33,546 bases of DNA from Chitinophagaceae bacterium (GTDB lineage Bacteria > Bacteroidota > Bacteroidia > Chitinophagales > Chitinophagaceae). Shown in pieces: positions 18,145 to 27,375 of the stretch. The stretch covers positions 1-33,546 of the forward strand of contig CAHJWK010000037.1 of assembly GCA_903642275.1 (NCBI GenBank), in the 5' to 3' direction. The translations under genes were made by a program, and so were the position numbers. Numbering within the stretch: position 1 is the stretch's first letter; each line of letters starts with the position of its first letter. Below the pieces are notes generated by a model, which did no database searches, was not told the DNA's origin, and worked only from the letters and a program-made list of their open reading frames with translations.

Positions 18145-18567
18145 ATGTACAACGATTATATAACAACTCAAAATGAAGCTATCTGTCATTTGTTTTTGCA
18201 TTGCTGTTTTAAAGATGGAAAATTCTCAAGCGATGAAGTAGATAATGTATCAGCAAAATTTGTTGACCTGCAGATAAACAAAGATTTAAATTTTAAAGAA
18301 GAGCTCCAGCATTACAGAACGTATCAATCTTCAATTACAGATGAAGATGAATTCCTGAAGTTTATTATCAAGCTTATTAACCCGGTACATGATCTTGCGT
18401 TGTATTCTTATTGTGCAGAATTATGTTTAAGTGATGGAAGCCTCTCTGTTGAAGAGGAATCTTTATTAAAAAAACTTGCTGCCATTCTTGTAATAGGTGA
18501 GGAACAAAATACAATTGATAATTTAGTTACGCAACGCAAGGCAGTAGAAATGGAAAAAATATTTTAA
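18145..18567 (+). CDS. TerB-like small protein
   Basis: 140 residues, all-helical and acidic. The stretch CAELCLSDGSLSVEEESLLKK (near residues 92-112; Asp, Ser and Glu-rich loop between helices) and the earlier FKDGKFSSDEVDNV are the paired acidic loops typical of TerB/co-chaperone-like domains, which in some members bind metal. No signal peptide or membrane segment. Function in this organism is unknown; a tellurite-resistance role should not be assumed from the fold. A near-consensus -7 box TAACTTTA (18092-18099, 7 of 8) lies about 45 bases upstream. The stop overlaps the convergent lgt stop by four bases. Confidence 0.7.
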   Translation: MYNDYITTQNEAICHLFLHCCFKDGKFSSDEVDNVSAKFVDLQINKDLNFKEELQHYRTYQSSITDEDEFLKFIIKLINPVHDLALYSYCAELCLSDGSLSVEEESLLKKLAAILVIGEEQNTIDNLVTQRKAVEMEKIF

Positions 18568-19877
18568 ATGTCCTGGTGTACAACCTGCCCTTGATTAAAT
18601 GTGGTCGTTTTTAATCTGGGAGCGTATATGTAAAGAAGGACTCCGGATATAATTAAACATAAAGAAATAATTTCAGCCTGTGTTGGATTCAATCCCAAAA
18701 AATGATACTGCGTATTAACACGTATATGTTCAATTAAAAATCTTTCAACGCCATTCATTATCAGATAAACTGCAAACATTCTGCCTGGCACAATAAATTT
18801 TTTCCGGATTGACCAAAGCACCCCAAACAAACCAAGACATACAACTATCTCATATAAAGGAGTTGGAAAAACGGGTAACGGCAAATGATTACAATAATAA
18901 TCCCATGTACAACCAAATAAAGGAATGCCTTCATTATTTACATTATGCGGATATGAATAAGCAAACAACCAATCAGGCAAACCAAAAAAAGGTTTTACTG
19001 AAGCATGTTGCACATTAGCTAATGAGCCAAACTGGTTTGTATAAAAACCGGCATTACCATTTAAAATGGTTGAAAAATTATTTGTGTTATCTGCTAACTG
19101 TACACCGCCATTGGCATTGCTGGTATATGCACTGTTTATAATGCCCCAGTCACCATCACCGGCAACCTGGCAACCAGCTCTTCCCCAGCCATACGCAAAC
19201 ATTAAACCTGGTGCAATAGCATCAGCAACCTTTATAAAACTGATTTGATTTTTTCTGAAATAATACCATAAGGCAAGTGCAGCTACAATCAATCCACCAT
19301 AGAAAGTAAGTCCGCTTGGCGAAAACAAATTAGCAATAGGATTGGCAATAAACCGATCCCAGTTTTCAAAATTATCAAACAACTTTGCGCCTGCAAACCC
19401 GGCAACAGCAGCAATCACCGTCATGTCTCCCACCCTGTCACTTGGCCATATTCTTATAATTCTTTTTTCAGGTTGCAGCAACTTCTTTTTGTTTTTTTCC
19501 CACCACTTTAATCCTGCAAAAAATAATCCTACTAATATGCCTGCGGGCAAGCTGCCACGTGAAGAAAATATAAATTCCTGGGGATCATTTAAAGCACCTT
19601 TAATTATAAATACACCAAGAATTTTATAACCCAGTAAAAAACCAAGTATAAAATTTATTATAAGCTCAACAGCATGCGCAGGTTCACCTGCTGTAATGGT
19701 TACTTCTTTATACGTAAAAAGGCCGAGCGCCTGTCTGCGTTTTAACTCTTTTATTAAAAGCCAGGCACATCCTAAAAAAGATATTGCCACACAAAAACCA
19801 AACGTATTTATAATCTTAAGCGCCGGTAAGCTTAGTCCAAAAAGGTCCTTAAATAAATAATACAAATTGGGATACAT
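18564..19877 (-). CDS. lgt: Prolipoprotein diacylglyceryl transferase
   Basis: Transfers a diacylglyceryl group from phosphatidylglycerol to the lipobox Cys of prolipoproteins; inner membrane. About 437 residues from the ATG of MYPNLYYLF. There are multiple membrane helices. The Lgt signature region is LTFYGG followed later by YGWGRAGCQVAGDGDWG, which carries the conserved Arg and the acidic/W-G end of the motif, and PTPLYE plus NGVERFLIEHIRVN near the C-terminus. It is longer than the ~290 residues of proteobacterial Lgt because of an N-terminal extension and a ~75-residue Asn/Gly-rich insertion between DWG and PTPLYE. An in-frame TTG 21 bases upstream overlaps the likely -7 box and is rejected as start. 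It would process lipoproteins such as that at 8.3-8.8 kb. Confidence 0.9.
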   Translation of the reverse strand: MYPNLYYLFKDLFGLSLPALKIINTFGFCVAISFLGCAWLLIKELKRRQALGLFTYKEVTITAGEPAHAVELIINFILGFLLGYKILGVFIIKGALNDPQEFIFSSRGSLPAGILVGLFFAGLKWWEKNKKKLLQPEKRIIRIWPSDRVGDMTVIAAVAGFAGAKLFDNFENWDRFIANPIANLFSPSGLTFYGGLIVAALALWYYFRKNQISFIKVADAIAPGLMFAYGWGRAGCQVAGDGDWGIINSAYTSNANGGVQLADNTNNFSTILNGNAGFYTNQFGSLANVQHASVKPFFGLPDWLFAYSYPHNVNNEGIPLFGCTWDYYCNHLPLPVFPTPLYEIVVCLGLFGVLWSIRKKFIVPGRMFAVYLIMNGVERFLIEHIRVNTQYHFLGLNPTQAEIISLCLIISGVLLYIYAPRLKTTTFNQGQVVHQDI

Positions 19878-19895
19878 GCTAATTTTTAAAACGTG

Positions 19896-19903
19896 CAATG
19901 ATA
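19896..19903 (-). promoter_or_regulatory. Possible -7 box (TATCATTG) for lgt
   Basis: Matches TAnnTTTG at 7 of 8 positions on the minus strand, 18 bases before the ATG at 19877. The TTG at 19896-19898 is part of this box, which supports the shorter lgt start. Confidence 0.35.
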
Positions 19904-20112
19904 CTAAAACTATAAACCTGTTGTGTTAATGATAGTTTAGAACTTATCTTATGAAAGGATGATTTATTAGTCAGTCTGGCATCAATCTTAGAAAATCACA
20001 GCAGCTATGTCATACAAATTTAGTTTTAACTGAAGATATTTCATAAAAAATGCGGCGGTATAAGCTTTGTTCATCTATACCAAACAAATTTTAAAAAATA
20101 AAAATCTATAGT

Positions 20113-20532
20113 ATGACAACGCTTGTAAAAAACAACTACAGAACCATTGATAATTTATTTGATGAATTATTTAATGTGCCGCAGGTTTTCAAAAGAGAAA
20201 ACGGATGGAATGTACCGGTTAATGTGCATGAAAATAAAGATGGTTTTCATCTTGAATTAATTGCTCCGGGTTTAAAAAAAGAAGACATTAAATTAAACCT
20301 TGAAAAAGGGTTGCTGACTATCGGTTATGAAAAGAAAACTGAAAGTGAAAGCAATGATTACAAAACAAACCGCCGCGAATACAGTGTAACAAACTTTAAA
20401 CGCAGCTTTCGCGTAGATGACACTGTAAATACAGAAGCCATTGAAGCAAAGTATGAAGATGGCGTTTTAAAAGTTTACTTACCAAAGAAAGAAGAAGTAA
20501 AAGTTTTACCTAAAGAAATCAATATACAATAA
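20113..20532 (+). CDS. Small heat-shock protein (Hsp20/alpha-crystallin)
   Basis: 139 residues. An ATP-independent chaperone that binds unfolding proteins; cytosolic. The alpha-crystallin domain runs from NVPVNVHENKDGFHLEL (about residue 35) through APGLKKEDIKLNLEKGLLTI to the conserved YEDGVLKVYLPKK near residue 115. A short C-terminal IxI-like EINIQ follows, which in the family docks oligomers. The N-terminal ~30 residues are variable, with RTIDNLFDELFNVP. A promoter-like TAAGCTTTG lies about 45 bases upstream (one base too long for the consensus). A strong terminator follows 28 bases after the stop, so it is transcribed alone. No CIRCE-type repeat was seen. Confidence 0.95.
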   Translation: MTTLVKNNYRTIDNLFDELFNVPQVFKRENGWNVPVNVHENKDGFHLELIAPGLKKEDIKLNLEKGLLTIGYEKKTESESNDYKTNRREYSVTNFKRSFRVDDTVNTEAIEAKYEDGVLKVYLPKKEEVKVLPKEINIQ

Positions 20533-20560
20533 TTTTTTTTCGTAGCAGTTGGTTTTGGTT

Positions 20561-20590
20561 ACCCTTCCGTTTTTACGGAAGGGTTTTTTA
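20561..20590 (+). terminator. Rho-independent terminator after the hsp20 gene
   Basis: Perfect 9-base stem ACCCTTCCG (20561-20569) and CGGAAGGGT (20576-20584) with a six-base loop, followed by a T-run. Confidence 0.9.
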
Positions 20591-20665
20591 TTTGCCGCTT
20601 AAATAAAAACAGGAACATTTTTAAAGGCCAAGTATTTATCTTCATTTAAATCTAATCAATTATTT

Positions 20666-22543
20666 ATGCATCGTTTATCATTACTATTCTTCATTGTTTT
20701 ATTGTATGATTTTTCAAGTGCACAAACGTTATATCAACCTCGTGATATTCAACAGGCATATAAAAAAGACACAAGGTCTTTAGATGGAAATCCCGGAAAG
20801 AATTACTGGCAAAATCATGCACGGTACAATATTAATATAACAGCAATGCCACCCGATAGAACTATTAAAGGAGATGAAACAATAACCTATTTTAATAACA
20901 GTACAGACACTGTAAAAAATCCATCTATAAAATTATTTATAAATATACATAAGCCGGGAGCAGCAAGAGATTATCCGGCGCAGGAAGATTATCTTACTTC
21001 CGGTGTTCATATAAATGCTATTACAGTGAACGGTGAAAGCATTGATACAATAGCCGCTTCAAAAGCATTCACCAATTACAGGCTTAAGCTTGCAAAACCA
21101 TTGATGCCGCATGATTCTATGCATATAAGTTTTAACTGGCATTACGATGTTTCAAAGCAAAGCGGAAGAGAAGGCATGATTGATTCAACCACCTATTTTC
21201 TTGCTTACTTCTATCCGCGTGTTGCTGTGTTTGATGATTATAATGGCTGGGACAGGATGCAATTTGTGGACAGTCATGAATTTTATAGTGATTTTAATGA
21301 TTACAATGTGACCATCAGTGTTCCAAAAAATTATATTGTTGTTGGAACCGGTACACTTCAAAAACCAGAAACATTATTACAACCTGATGTACTTAATCGT
21401 TATAAACAATCTTTTAATTCTGATGCAACCATCAACATTGTAACAAAGGAAAACCTTACCGCCAAAAATGTAACCACGCAAAATGCAGTCAATACTTGGC
21501 AGTTTATTGCAACAAATGTTCCTGACATAGCATTTGGCTTAAGCGATCATTTTGTTTGGGATGGATGCAGTGTTGTGGTGGATAATAAAACGCAAAGAAG
21601 AGCAGGTGCATTTGCCTGTTATAATGATACAGCATCAGACTATCATCGTGTTGCGCAATATGCAAGGCATTCGCTTGACTGGCTATCGCATAACTGGCCG
21701 GGTGTTCCTTATCCTTATGAAAAAACAACCGTGTTCCAGGGATATGCAGGTATGGAATATCCGATGATGGCAAATGATGAAACGTATAGTGATACTTCAT
21801 TTTCAAGGCTGGTAGCAGAGCACGAAATTGCACATACCTACATGCCTTTTTATATGGGCATAAACGAAACGCGTTATGGTTTTATGGATGAAGGCTGGGC
21901 TACTACTTTTGAATACCTGATTGGTTCTGCAGATGTTGGCAGGCAACAGGCAGATGAAGTTTATAAACAGTTTAGGATTGAAGACATGACAGAAGATATT
22001 TCTTCGGATGAGCAGATACCAATAGTAATGCCTGGCGATGCTTTAACAGGGGAAGGATTTGGCAACAATGAATATGGCAAAGCGTCAATCGGTTATTTGG
22101 CAATGAAAGATTTGTTAGGTGATGACATGTTTAAAAAATGCCTTCAGGCATATATGGAGAGATGGCATGGCAAACATCCAACGCCGTGGGATTTCTTTTA
22201 TACGTTTAATAATGTATCAGGTAAAAATTTAAACTGGTTCTGGAGCAATTGGTTCTTTAGTAATAATTATATTGATATCGCTGTAACTGATGTAAAGAAA
22301 AGTACTAACGGTTATGCTGTTTCATTAAAAAATATTGGTGGCATGGCAGCACCAGTAAATGTAATTGCAACTTATGAAAATGATTCAATGGAAACTTTTC
22401 ATCAAACACCGGCAATATGGACGAACGATCAAAAGCAGGCAACCATCAACATCAATACAAAAAATAAAATTAAAAACTTAACACTTGATGGAGGTATTTA
22501 CATGGATGCTGATGAGAGTAATAATACGTGGAAGAGTAAATAA
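20666..22543 (+). CDS. Exported M1-family zinc metallopeptidase
   Basis: 625 residues with a signal peptide (hydrophobic LLFFIVLLYDF, cleavage near SSAQ, residue 20). An N-terminal beta saddle domain (~50-280) precedes the gluzincin catalytic domain. GMEYPMMAN (362-370) stands where M1 enzymes have GAMEN. The zinc motif HEIAH is at 386-390 with the third ligand Glu409 in MDEGWAT, exactly HEXXH-18-E. The catalytic Tyr region lies further on. After ~550 there is a small beta domain, but no T9SS sorting tail, so a periplasmic location is likely. Aminopeptidase activity is expected from the family; the altered GAMEN motif leaves substrate preference open. Transcribed alone; ends at a bidirectional terminator. 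Confidence 0.92.
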   Translation: MHRLSLLFFIVLLYDFSSAQTLYQPRDIQQAYKKDTRSLDGNPGKNYWQNHARYNINITAMPPDRTIKGDETITYFNNSTDTVKNPSIKLFINIHKPGAARDYPAQEDYLTSGVHINAITVNGESIDTIAASKAFTNYRLKLAKPLMPHDSMHISFNWHYDVSKQSGREGMIDSTTYFLAYFYPRVAVFDDYNGWDRMQFVDSHEFYSDFNDYNVTISVPKNYIVVGTGTLQKPETLLQPDVLNRYKQSFNSDATINIVTKENLTAKNVTTQNAVNTWQFIATNVPDIAFGLSDHFVWDGCSVVVDNKTQRRAGAFACYNDTASDYHRVAQYARHSLDWLSHNWPGVPYPYEKTTVFQGYAGMEYPMMANDETYSDTSFSRLVAEHEIAHTYMPFYMGINETRYGFMDEGWATTFEYLIGSADVGRQQADEVYKQFRIEDMTEDISSDEQIPIVMPGDALTGEGFGNNEYGKASIGYLAMKDLLGDDMFKKCLQAYMERWHGKHPTPWDFFYTFNNVSGKNLNWFWSNWFFSNNYIDIAVTDVKKSTNGYAVSLKNIGGMAAPVNVIATYENDSMETFHQTPAIWTNDQKQATININTKNKIKNLTLDGGIYMDADESNNTWKSK

Positions 22544-22602
22544 TTTCCGGCGCATAAATAGCTTATCATCGTTTATAAACTTATATTTTGCTCAACTTCT
22601 TT

Positions 22603-22637
22603 AAATCAAAAGCCGCTTTATAGCGGCTTTTTGATTT
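22603..22637. terminator. Bidirectional terminator between convergent genes
   Basis: AAATCAAA plus AGCCGC pairs with GCGGCT plus TTTTGATTT around a TTTATA loop (one bulged base). It is A-rich before and T-rich after, so it can serve the peptidase gene (+) and the secreted protein gene (-). Its AGCCGC core is like the hairpins after the other sorting-domain genes. Confidence 0.85.
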
Positions 22638-22656
22638 AGTAGTATAAGTTCAAATC

Positions 22657-24462
22657 TTACTCTTTCACCACTTTAAACTGTTGTTTACCATTAGTTGTAT
22701 TAATAGTTACCAATAATAGTTGTTTAGCAAATTGAGATGATGGAATTTTTATTTGCTCACCTCCATTAAAGTTATGCCTGGCAGTATAAAGCGTTCTGCC
22801 ATTCATATCTATAATACTTATCTGTGCATTAGTAACATTTCCTGATGAAGTAATGTTTATATAATCTTTTGCCGGGTTGGGTGAGATAGTAAACAAAGTG
22901 CTATTCTTTGCAAAATCAACTGAAACAACGTTTGAATACGTAAACTTACCATCTTTATCAACTTGTTTTAGGCGGTAATAATTTAAATCGTTTAACGGCA
23001 GATTATCAACAAAAGAATAATTACTTCTCAATGGGTTATTGGTTGCCGGTTTATTACTTATTAAAGTAAATAATTTTAAATCCGGAGAACGTTCAACACT
23101 AAAATAACTGTTATTTATTTCATTAGTTGTTTGCCATTGCAGCATGGTTGTGTTGTTTTGTTTATGTGCAGTAAAAGAAAGCAGGGTTACCGGTAATATG
23201 CCACATGTGTTTATAATACTGCCTTGGTTGATCAATGGAATATTAACACTTGTATCAATAAAAGAACCATTATCAACACTTATAACGGCTGGATTAAATG
23301 CTATAAAGTTAGTTAGTCCATCAAGCTTCTCCTCAGGTTCACAGGAATTAAGAGCGGAATCAAATTTAATTATTATTGGTTCTGCGTGTACGCCCGTAGC
23401 CAGGTAACCGCTGTCAAAAGTTTTAAGTAATGAAAAAACAGCAATATCGGCACCCTGCAGATCATTAGATTTAATAGCTTTTGACCATTGCTGAACTCCT
23501 TTTTGATCTATTTCAGTGAAGTAATAATATGGTTTGTTACTGCTTGGCGCTCCACCTGCTACTATATAGTTACCATTGTTTGCTTCAATAGCAGTATAGT
23601 CAACAGAACCTGCAGATGTTAACTTAGACCATTGGGTAATACCTGCCTTATTTAACTTTATAGCAAAACCACCGGGACTAGAAGAACCTATTGTATGACC
23701 AACTGCTAAAAATCCGCTATCGGTTGTTGGTAAAACGCTATGAATATATACAGGACCAGCTGGATTAAAAATAAAGTAAGACTCTATAACGCTACCCGTA
23801 CTGTTTATTTCTGTAATATAACTGGTGTCTCCATATAAACTTTGGTCTACAGAATTTATACTTGTAAATACATAGTTGCCGTCTTTAGTTTTTTTTAAAT
23901 CAGTTACCTGCGATAAAACATTGATAAAATAATTTTTTGACCATTGAACATTACCGGCCGCATCTGTTTTAACTAAAAAACATCTTGGAGAATCAGGGTT
24001 TGTATTTAAGTTTTTGTGAACAAACGCCGTTGTTGCAAGCAGGTAACCACCATCATCTGTTTGTAAAACCTTATCGCCGTTACTACCCGCATAATCTATA
24101 TATTCTTTTGACCATTGAAGGTTTCCGGTCTCAGAAAATTTACACAGTGCCAGGTTATTATTGTAGGTTCCGCTTACTGCAAATCCGCCATCCGCGGTAT
24201 TAATAATGTTGTTGCCGGTACTGTAAATTCCATCGCCCGAATTCTTCATACTGATTGTTTTACTCCATATAAGTTGCCCGGCCGCACTTATTTTAAATAA
24301 GGGTACATCAGAACCATATAAACCCCCTGAAATTATGAAATTACTATCTGGTGTCTGTATAGCAGCATTCACATTGTCGCTGGTATTTAGAGTAAATGTA
24401 TTTTGACTGAAAGAATATAAAGTGATAAACAAGGCTAAAAAAAATAACGTATTTTTTTTCAT
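22657..24462 (-). CDS. Secreted propeller-like protein with T9SS sorting tail
   Basis: About 601 residues from the ATG of MKKNTLFF (24460-24462). The longer frame starts with a TTG nine bases earlier and is less likely. The signal peptide ends near YSFSQ. The body has seven or so repeats of about 50 residues of the type TxDGGYLLAT...FLVKTDAAGNVQWSK. Examples include NTADGGFAVSGT, QTDDGGYLLAT, TTDSGFLAVGH and KTFDSGYLATGV; each probably forms a blade of a beta propeller. Then follow the pre-sorting module (LLSFTAHKQNN, WQTTNEINNSYFSVERS, YYRLKQVDKDGKFTYSN) and the sorting domain (FTISPNPAKDYINI to FKVVKE). Predicted to be exported by Sec then T9SS and displayed or released; ligand unknown. First of the minus-strand array as read from the left. 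Confidence 0.88.
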   Translation of the reverse strand: MKKNTLFFLALFITLYSFSQNTFTLNTSDNVNAAIQTPDSNFIISGGLYGSDVPLFKISAAGQLIWSKTISMKNSGDGIYSTGNNIINTADGGFAVSGTYNNNLALCKFSETGNLQWSKEYIDYAGSNGDKVLQTDDGGYLLATTAFVHKNLNTNPDSPRCFLVKTDAAGNVQWSKNYFINVLSQVTDLKKTKDGNYVFTSINSVDQSLYGDTSYITEINSTGSVIESYFIFNPAGPVYIHSVLPTTDSGFLAVGHTIGSSSPGGFAIKLNKAGITQWSKLTSAGSVDYTAIEANNGNYIVAGGAPSSNKPYYYFTEIDQKGVQQWSKAIKSNDLQGADIAVFSLLKTFDSGYLATGVHAEPIIIKFDSALNSCEPEEKLDGLTNFIAFNPAVISVDNGSFIDTSVNIPLINQGSIINTCGILPVTLLSFTAHKQNNTTMLQWQTTNEINNSYFSVERSPDLKLFTLISNKPATNNPLRSNYSFVDNLPLNDLNYYRLKQVDKDGKFTYSNVVSVDFAKNSTLFTISPNPAKDYINITSSGNVTNAQISIIDMNGRTLYTARHNFNGGEQIKIPSSQFAKQLLLVTINTTNGKQQFKVVKE

Positions 24463-24673
24463 GGCAAACAATTTAATTAATGAACACTTTGTAGAAAGAA
24501 ACGTTGCAGTAATACAAAAATTTTATCATGCAATTCATAATGGTAATATACAAGCTTTGCACACGAAAGGTTGGGTAATTAAAAACACTTAACCCGGTTA
24601 TCATTTGTTTTGTTACAACAACTTATTCTTTAAAATTTTAATCGTTCATTGCTTTTCACCTTTTCTCAAACCA

Positions 24674-24697
24674 AAAAGCCGCTTTGCAGCGGCTTTT
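24674..24697 (-). terminator. Terminator hairpin downstream of the orphan sorting-domain tail
   Basis: Perfect 10-base stem AAAAGCCGCT (24674-24683) and AGCGGCTTTT (24688-24697), loop TTGC, with an A-tract on the plus strand giving a U-tract on the minus transcript. Same type as the hairpins at 27644, 30648 and 33118. Confidence 0.8.
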
Positions 24698-24720
24698 AAA
24701 TTTGTAGTATAAGTTAGATT

Positions 24721-24850
24721 CTACTCTTTCACCACTTTAAACTCCTGTTTGCCATTATTTGTATTAACCGTTACAATTAAAACCTGTTTTGCAAATTGTG
24801 ATGCAGGTATTTTTATTTGCTGATTAGAGATAAAATTGTTAATATAATAT
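24721..24850 (-). pseudogene. Orphan 3' end of a T9SS sorting-domain gene
   Basis: The minus strand reads NNFISNQQIKIPASQFAKQV then LIVTVNTNNGKQEFKVVKE and a TAG at 24721-24723. This is the last ~40 residues of the cluster's sorting domain, closer to the copies at 27.7 and 30.7 kb than to the adjacent gene's tail. Upstream the likeness fades (SSRNLYYI resembles GRMLYTGK) and stops at the terminator of the next gene. No passenger or start exists. It keeps its own terminator. It is a remnant of a gene whose 5' part was lost or replaced. Confidence 0.8.
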
Positions 24851-24875
24851 AAATTTCTACTACTTATAAAACAAA

Positions 24876-24896
24876 AGGCACTTTATTCAAGTGCCT
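24876..24896 (-). terminator. Terminator of the beta-helix gene
   Basis: 8-base stem AGGCACTT (24876-24883) and AAGTGCCT (24889-24896), followed on the minus strand by TTTGTTTT. Unrelated in sequence to the AAAGCCGCC-type hairpins of the other sorting-domain genes, in keeping with that gene's different tail. Confidence 0.8.
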
Positions 24897-24946
24897 CTTA
24901 TCTAATGTTTCTTAATAATTATTTATAACTATCGCTAATAACATTT

Positions 24947-27375
24947 TTAATTTAAAACAGTAACATTACCACTGTAAACATTTTTACCATTGTCAATAAT
25001 AAGCAAATGGTAATTACCTTGTTGCAAACCGCTAACAGATAATTGTTGATGTAAACCGTTGGCAACAGGTATTTCCTGTTTTACTTTCTTCCCGTTCATA
25101 TCATACAATACCATTACAGCTTTATCAGAAAGCGACTGCTTAAGGTCTATATGTATTACACTTCTTGCAGGAACAGGATATACTAACACCAATTGATTTT
25201 GTTTGTTTAACTCAACAACAGCAATGTTACTAAATTTGCTTTTGCCATCTTTATCAACTTCCTGCAAACGGTAATATAATTTTGATGCGCCAAGATTAGC
25301 AAATGCATTATCAACATAATTGTAAGTGCGAACAGCAGTGGAATTGCCCGAAGCTGTTACCCTGCCTATACTTGAGAAGCTTGAACCATTTATACTACGT
25401 TGCACAGCAAAATAATTGGTATTGGTTTCTGATCCTGTTTGCCAATTGCAATTTATTTGGCCGGAAGTGTAATTAGCTTTAAAGCTTATGAGTGTTGAAG
25501 CTAATATGCTTGTATCTGCTTCTTCACTACAATCAAAAGCATCCATGTTAAAAGGCTGATAAACAACTTTTATACTAACGGAGTCTCCAACAGCAGTAGG
25601 ATTAGTTACACTTTGTAACGGTCCGGAAGCATCTCCCCAATAGCAACTATCTGCTCGTACGGAATCTGTTAAGCTGGTATTAACAATGCCGGAAGTATTG
25701 CCCATAAAATTGCAATGAAAGAACCTGGGATTTCCCCCAGTTGAAAGTACTGCGCCGTTTATGTTACTATTAAAGCAACTTTGTAAAAATATAGGAGATG
25801 CGTTAACTATTTCTAAACCAAGACCCCTGCTGTTTTGTAATATTGTGTTTATAAACTTACAGGAGGATGATTTTATAATAATTGATGGAGTTGTATTATT
25901 ATTATAATAATATCCGAGCTGATCAATAACTACATATTGAAATAAAGTATTCTGGCTACTTGTATCAATCACAATAGGGATTTGCTGACCGGCTCCATAA
26001 TAACTATTTAATCTTACGATTTGAGCATAATTATCGGCTGAACCTTTAGCTAATAAGGTTCCTTTAATAATTAACTGTGTGCCTCCTGTTGGAATTTGCA
26101 ATATTGCAGCAGGATTAATAACAAGTGTTTTTGAAACAGGTATTGTGAGCGTATTTTCTAAACGGTATAATAAATTTGCAGTTATCAATGTATCATTCTG
26201 AGCCATTGGTATGCTGTCTGTTAACCCAATATTTAATGGATTATTGCCGGTTAAATTTTTTAATTTATCAGGATCAAGCACTACGTCAAGATTTGTGTTA
26301 ACACTAAAACTGTTATTACTAATAGTTGGTTTAGCACCTTTACCAATTAATATGCCGGTACCCCTGATATTTTCTATAATGCAATTATCTATTTTGCAAC
26401 TGCTTGAACGTATATTAATAACAGGTGTAAGATCATTGTTATAATACCATCCAAGACCATTAAAAGTAACATACTGGCAAATAGAATTCTGGCTTGTAGA
26501 TTCAAAAGAAATTGGAACAATTTGACCAGTACCGTAATAGCCCCCAAAAGGTACAATTTGAATATTATTTCCACTTTGTCCTATAGCTTTTAAAGTTCCC
26601 TGAACAATTAATTCTATTCCACCAGTTTGAATTTCAACTTTTGCACCGGATTAACTATAAGCGTTTTAGTTACAGGAATTGTTATTGTGCTTTTCAAGGC
26701 ATAATAATAATTATTTGCTTTTAAAGTATCCGTTGTTGCAATTGCAACAAGGCTTTCATACAAACCAATTTTAAGACTATCGTTTCCTAAAATATTTTTT
26801 AGTTCATCCGGATGATTTATGATATCAAAATTAGAGTTAGCTAAAAATTTATTATTTGTTATTATTGGTTTAGCAGTTTCGTTAATACCAATGGCTGTAC
26901 CTCTTGAGTTTTCTATAGTACAATTAGAAATACTGCAACTTGTTGAATTTATATATATGGCATAAGTAACATCAGTATTATAATACCATCCAAGCCCATT
27001 AAAATTTGCGTATTTAATAACAGAGTTTTCACTCGCTGCTTCAAAGTAGATAGGTTGTATTTGCCCAGTGCCATAATAACCGCCTGCTCTAACAAAATTA
27101 ATACTGTCGGCTGTTGTACCTATAGCGTTTAAAGTTCCCTGCACATCAAGTTGAATTGCTCCGGTAGTAATTTCTACTGTAACGCCAGGTTGAATAGTTA
27201 AAGTTTGACCAGCCCCAACTATTGCTGTACCTGTAATTACATAAGGGCTGTTTGCAACTGTCCATGTTCCGCTTACAGCGCCATTTACATTTGTATCTGC
27301 AAATAGTTTGGTTGAAAAACTAAATAACAATATAAATAAAACTAAAGCTTTAAAAGGTATAAAAAAAGATTTCAT
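24947..27375 (-). pseudogene. Frameshifted secreted beta-helix protein with three tandem repeats
   Basis: One gene split by a single base loss. The first frame (27375 to 26614) has a signal peptide (MKSFFIPFKALVLFILLFSF, cleavage near LFADT) and one repeat, and goes out of frame in the minus-strand AATCCGGTGC near 26650. The other repeats have NPGxxxEI or NPAAxLQI there, so one G of a GGG seems missing. The next frame is open from there to 24947 with no stop, but has no start codon before GTG 26281. Restored length would be 809 residues: three ~180-residue right-handed beta-helix repeats, a WGDASGP loop, the pre-sorting module (WQTGSETNTNYFAVQRS, YYRLQEVDKDGKSKFSN) and a divergent sorting domain (VYPVPARSVIHIDL ending VTVLN). 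Could be a recent knockout or a sequencing error. Confidence 0.82.
25600..27195 (-). repeat. Three tandem ~540-base coding repeats
   Basis: Approximate units are 26655-27195, 26117-26654 and 25600-26116. Each encodes QPG/NPGxxxEIxTGxxQLxVQGTL, then a GYYGTGQ motif, an aromatic GLGWYYNxD motif, an SCxxxNCxIENSRG motif and a closing TLTIPVTKTLxVNP. Units 1 and 2 are also alike at DNA level (for example ATAATACCATCCAAG at 26441 and 26980 on the plus strand). Unit 3 is more diverged. Confidence 0.75.

Noticed and set aside
26389-26574. Short open frame within the beta-helix gene
   Set aside because: Out-of-frame reading of repeat 2; the correct frame runs through this interval without a stop.
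26640-26655. Programmed ribosomal frameshifting in the beta-helix gene
   Set aside because: No slippery heptamer or following pseudoknot was apparent, and a missing G explains the break more simply.
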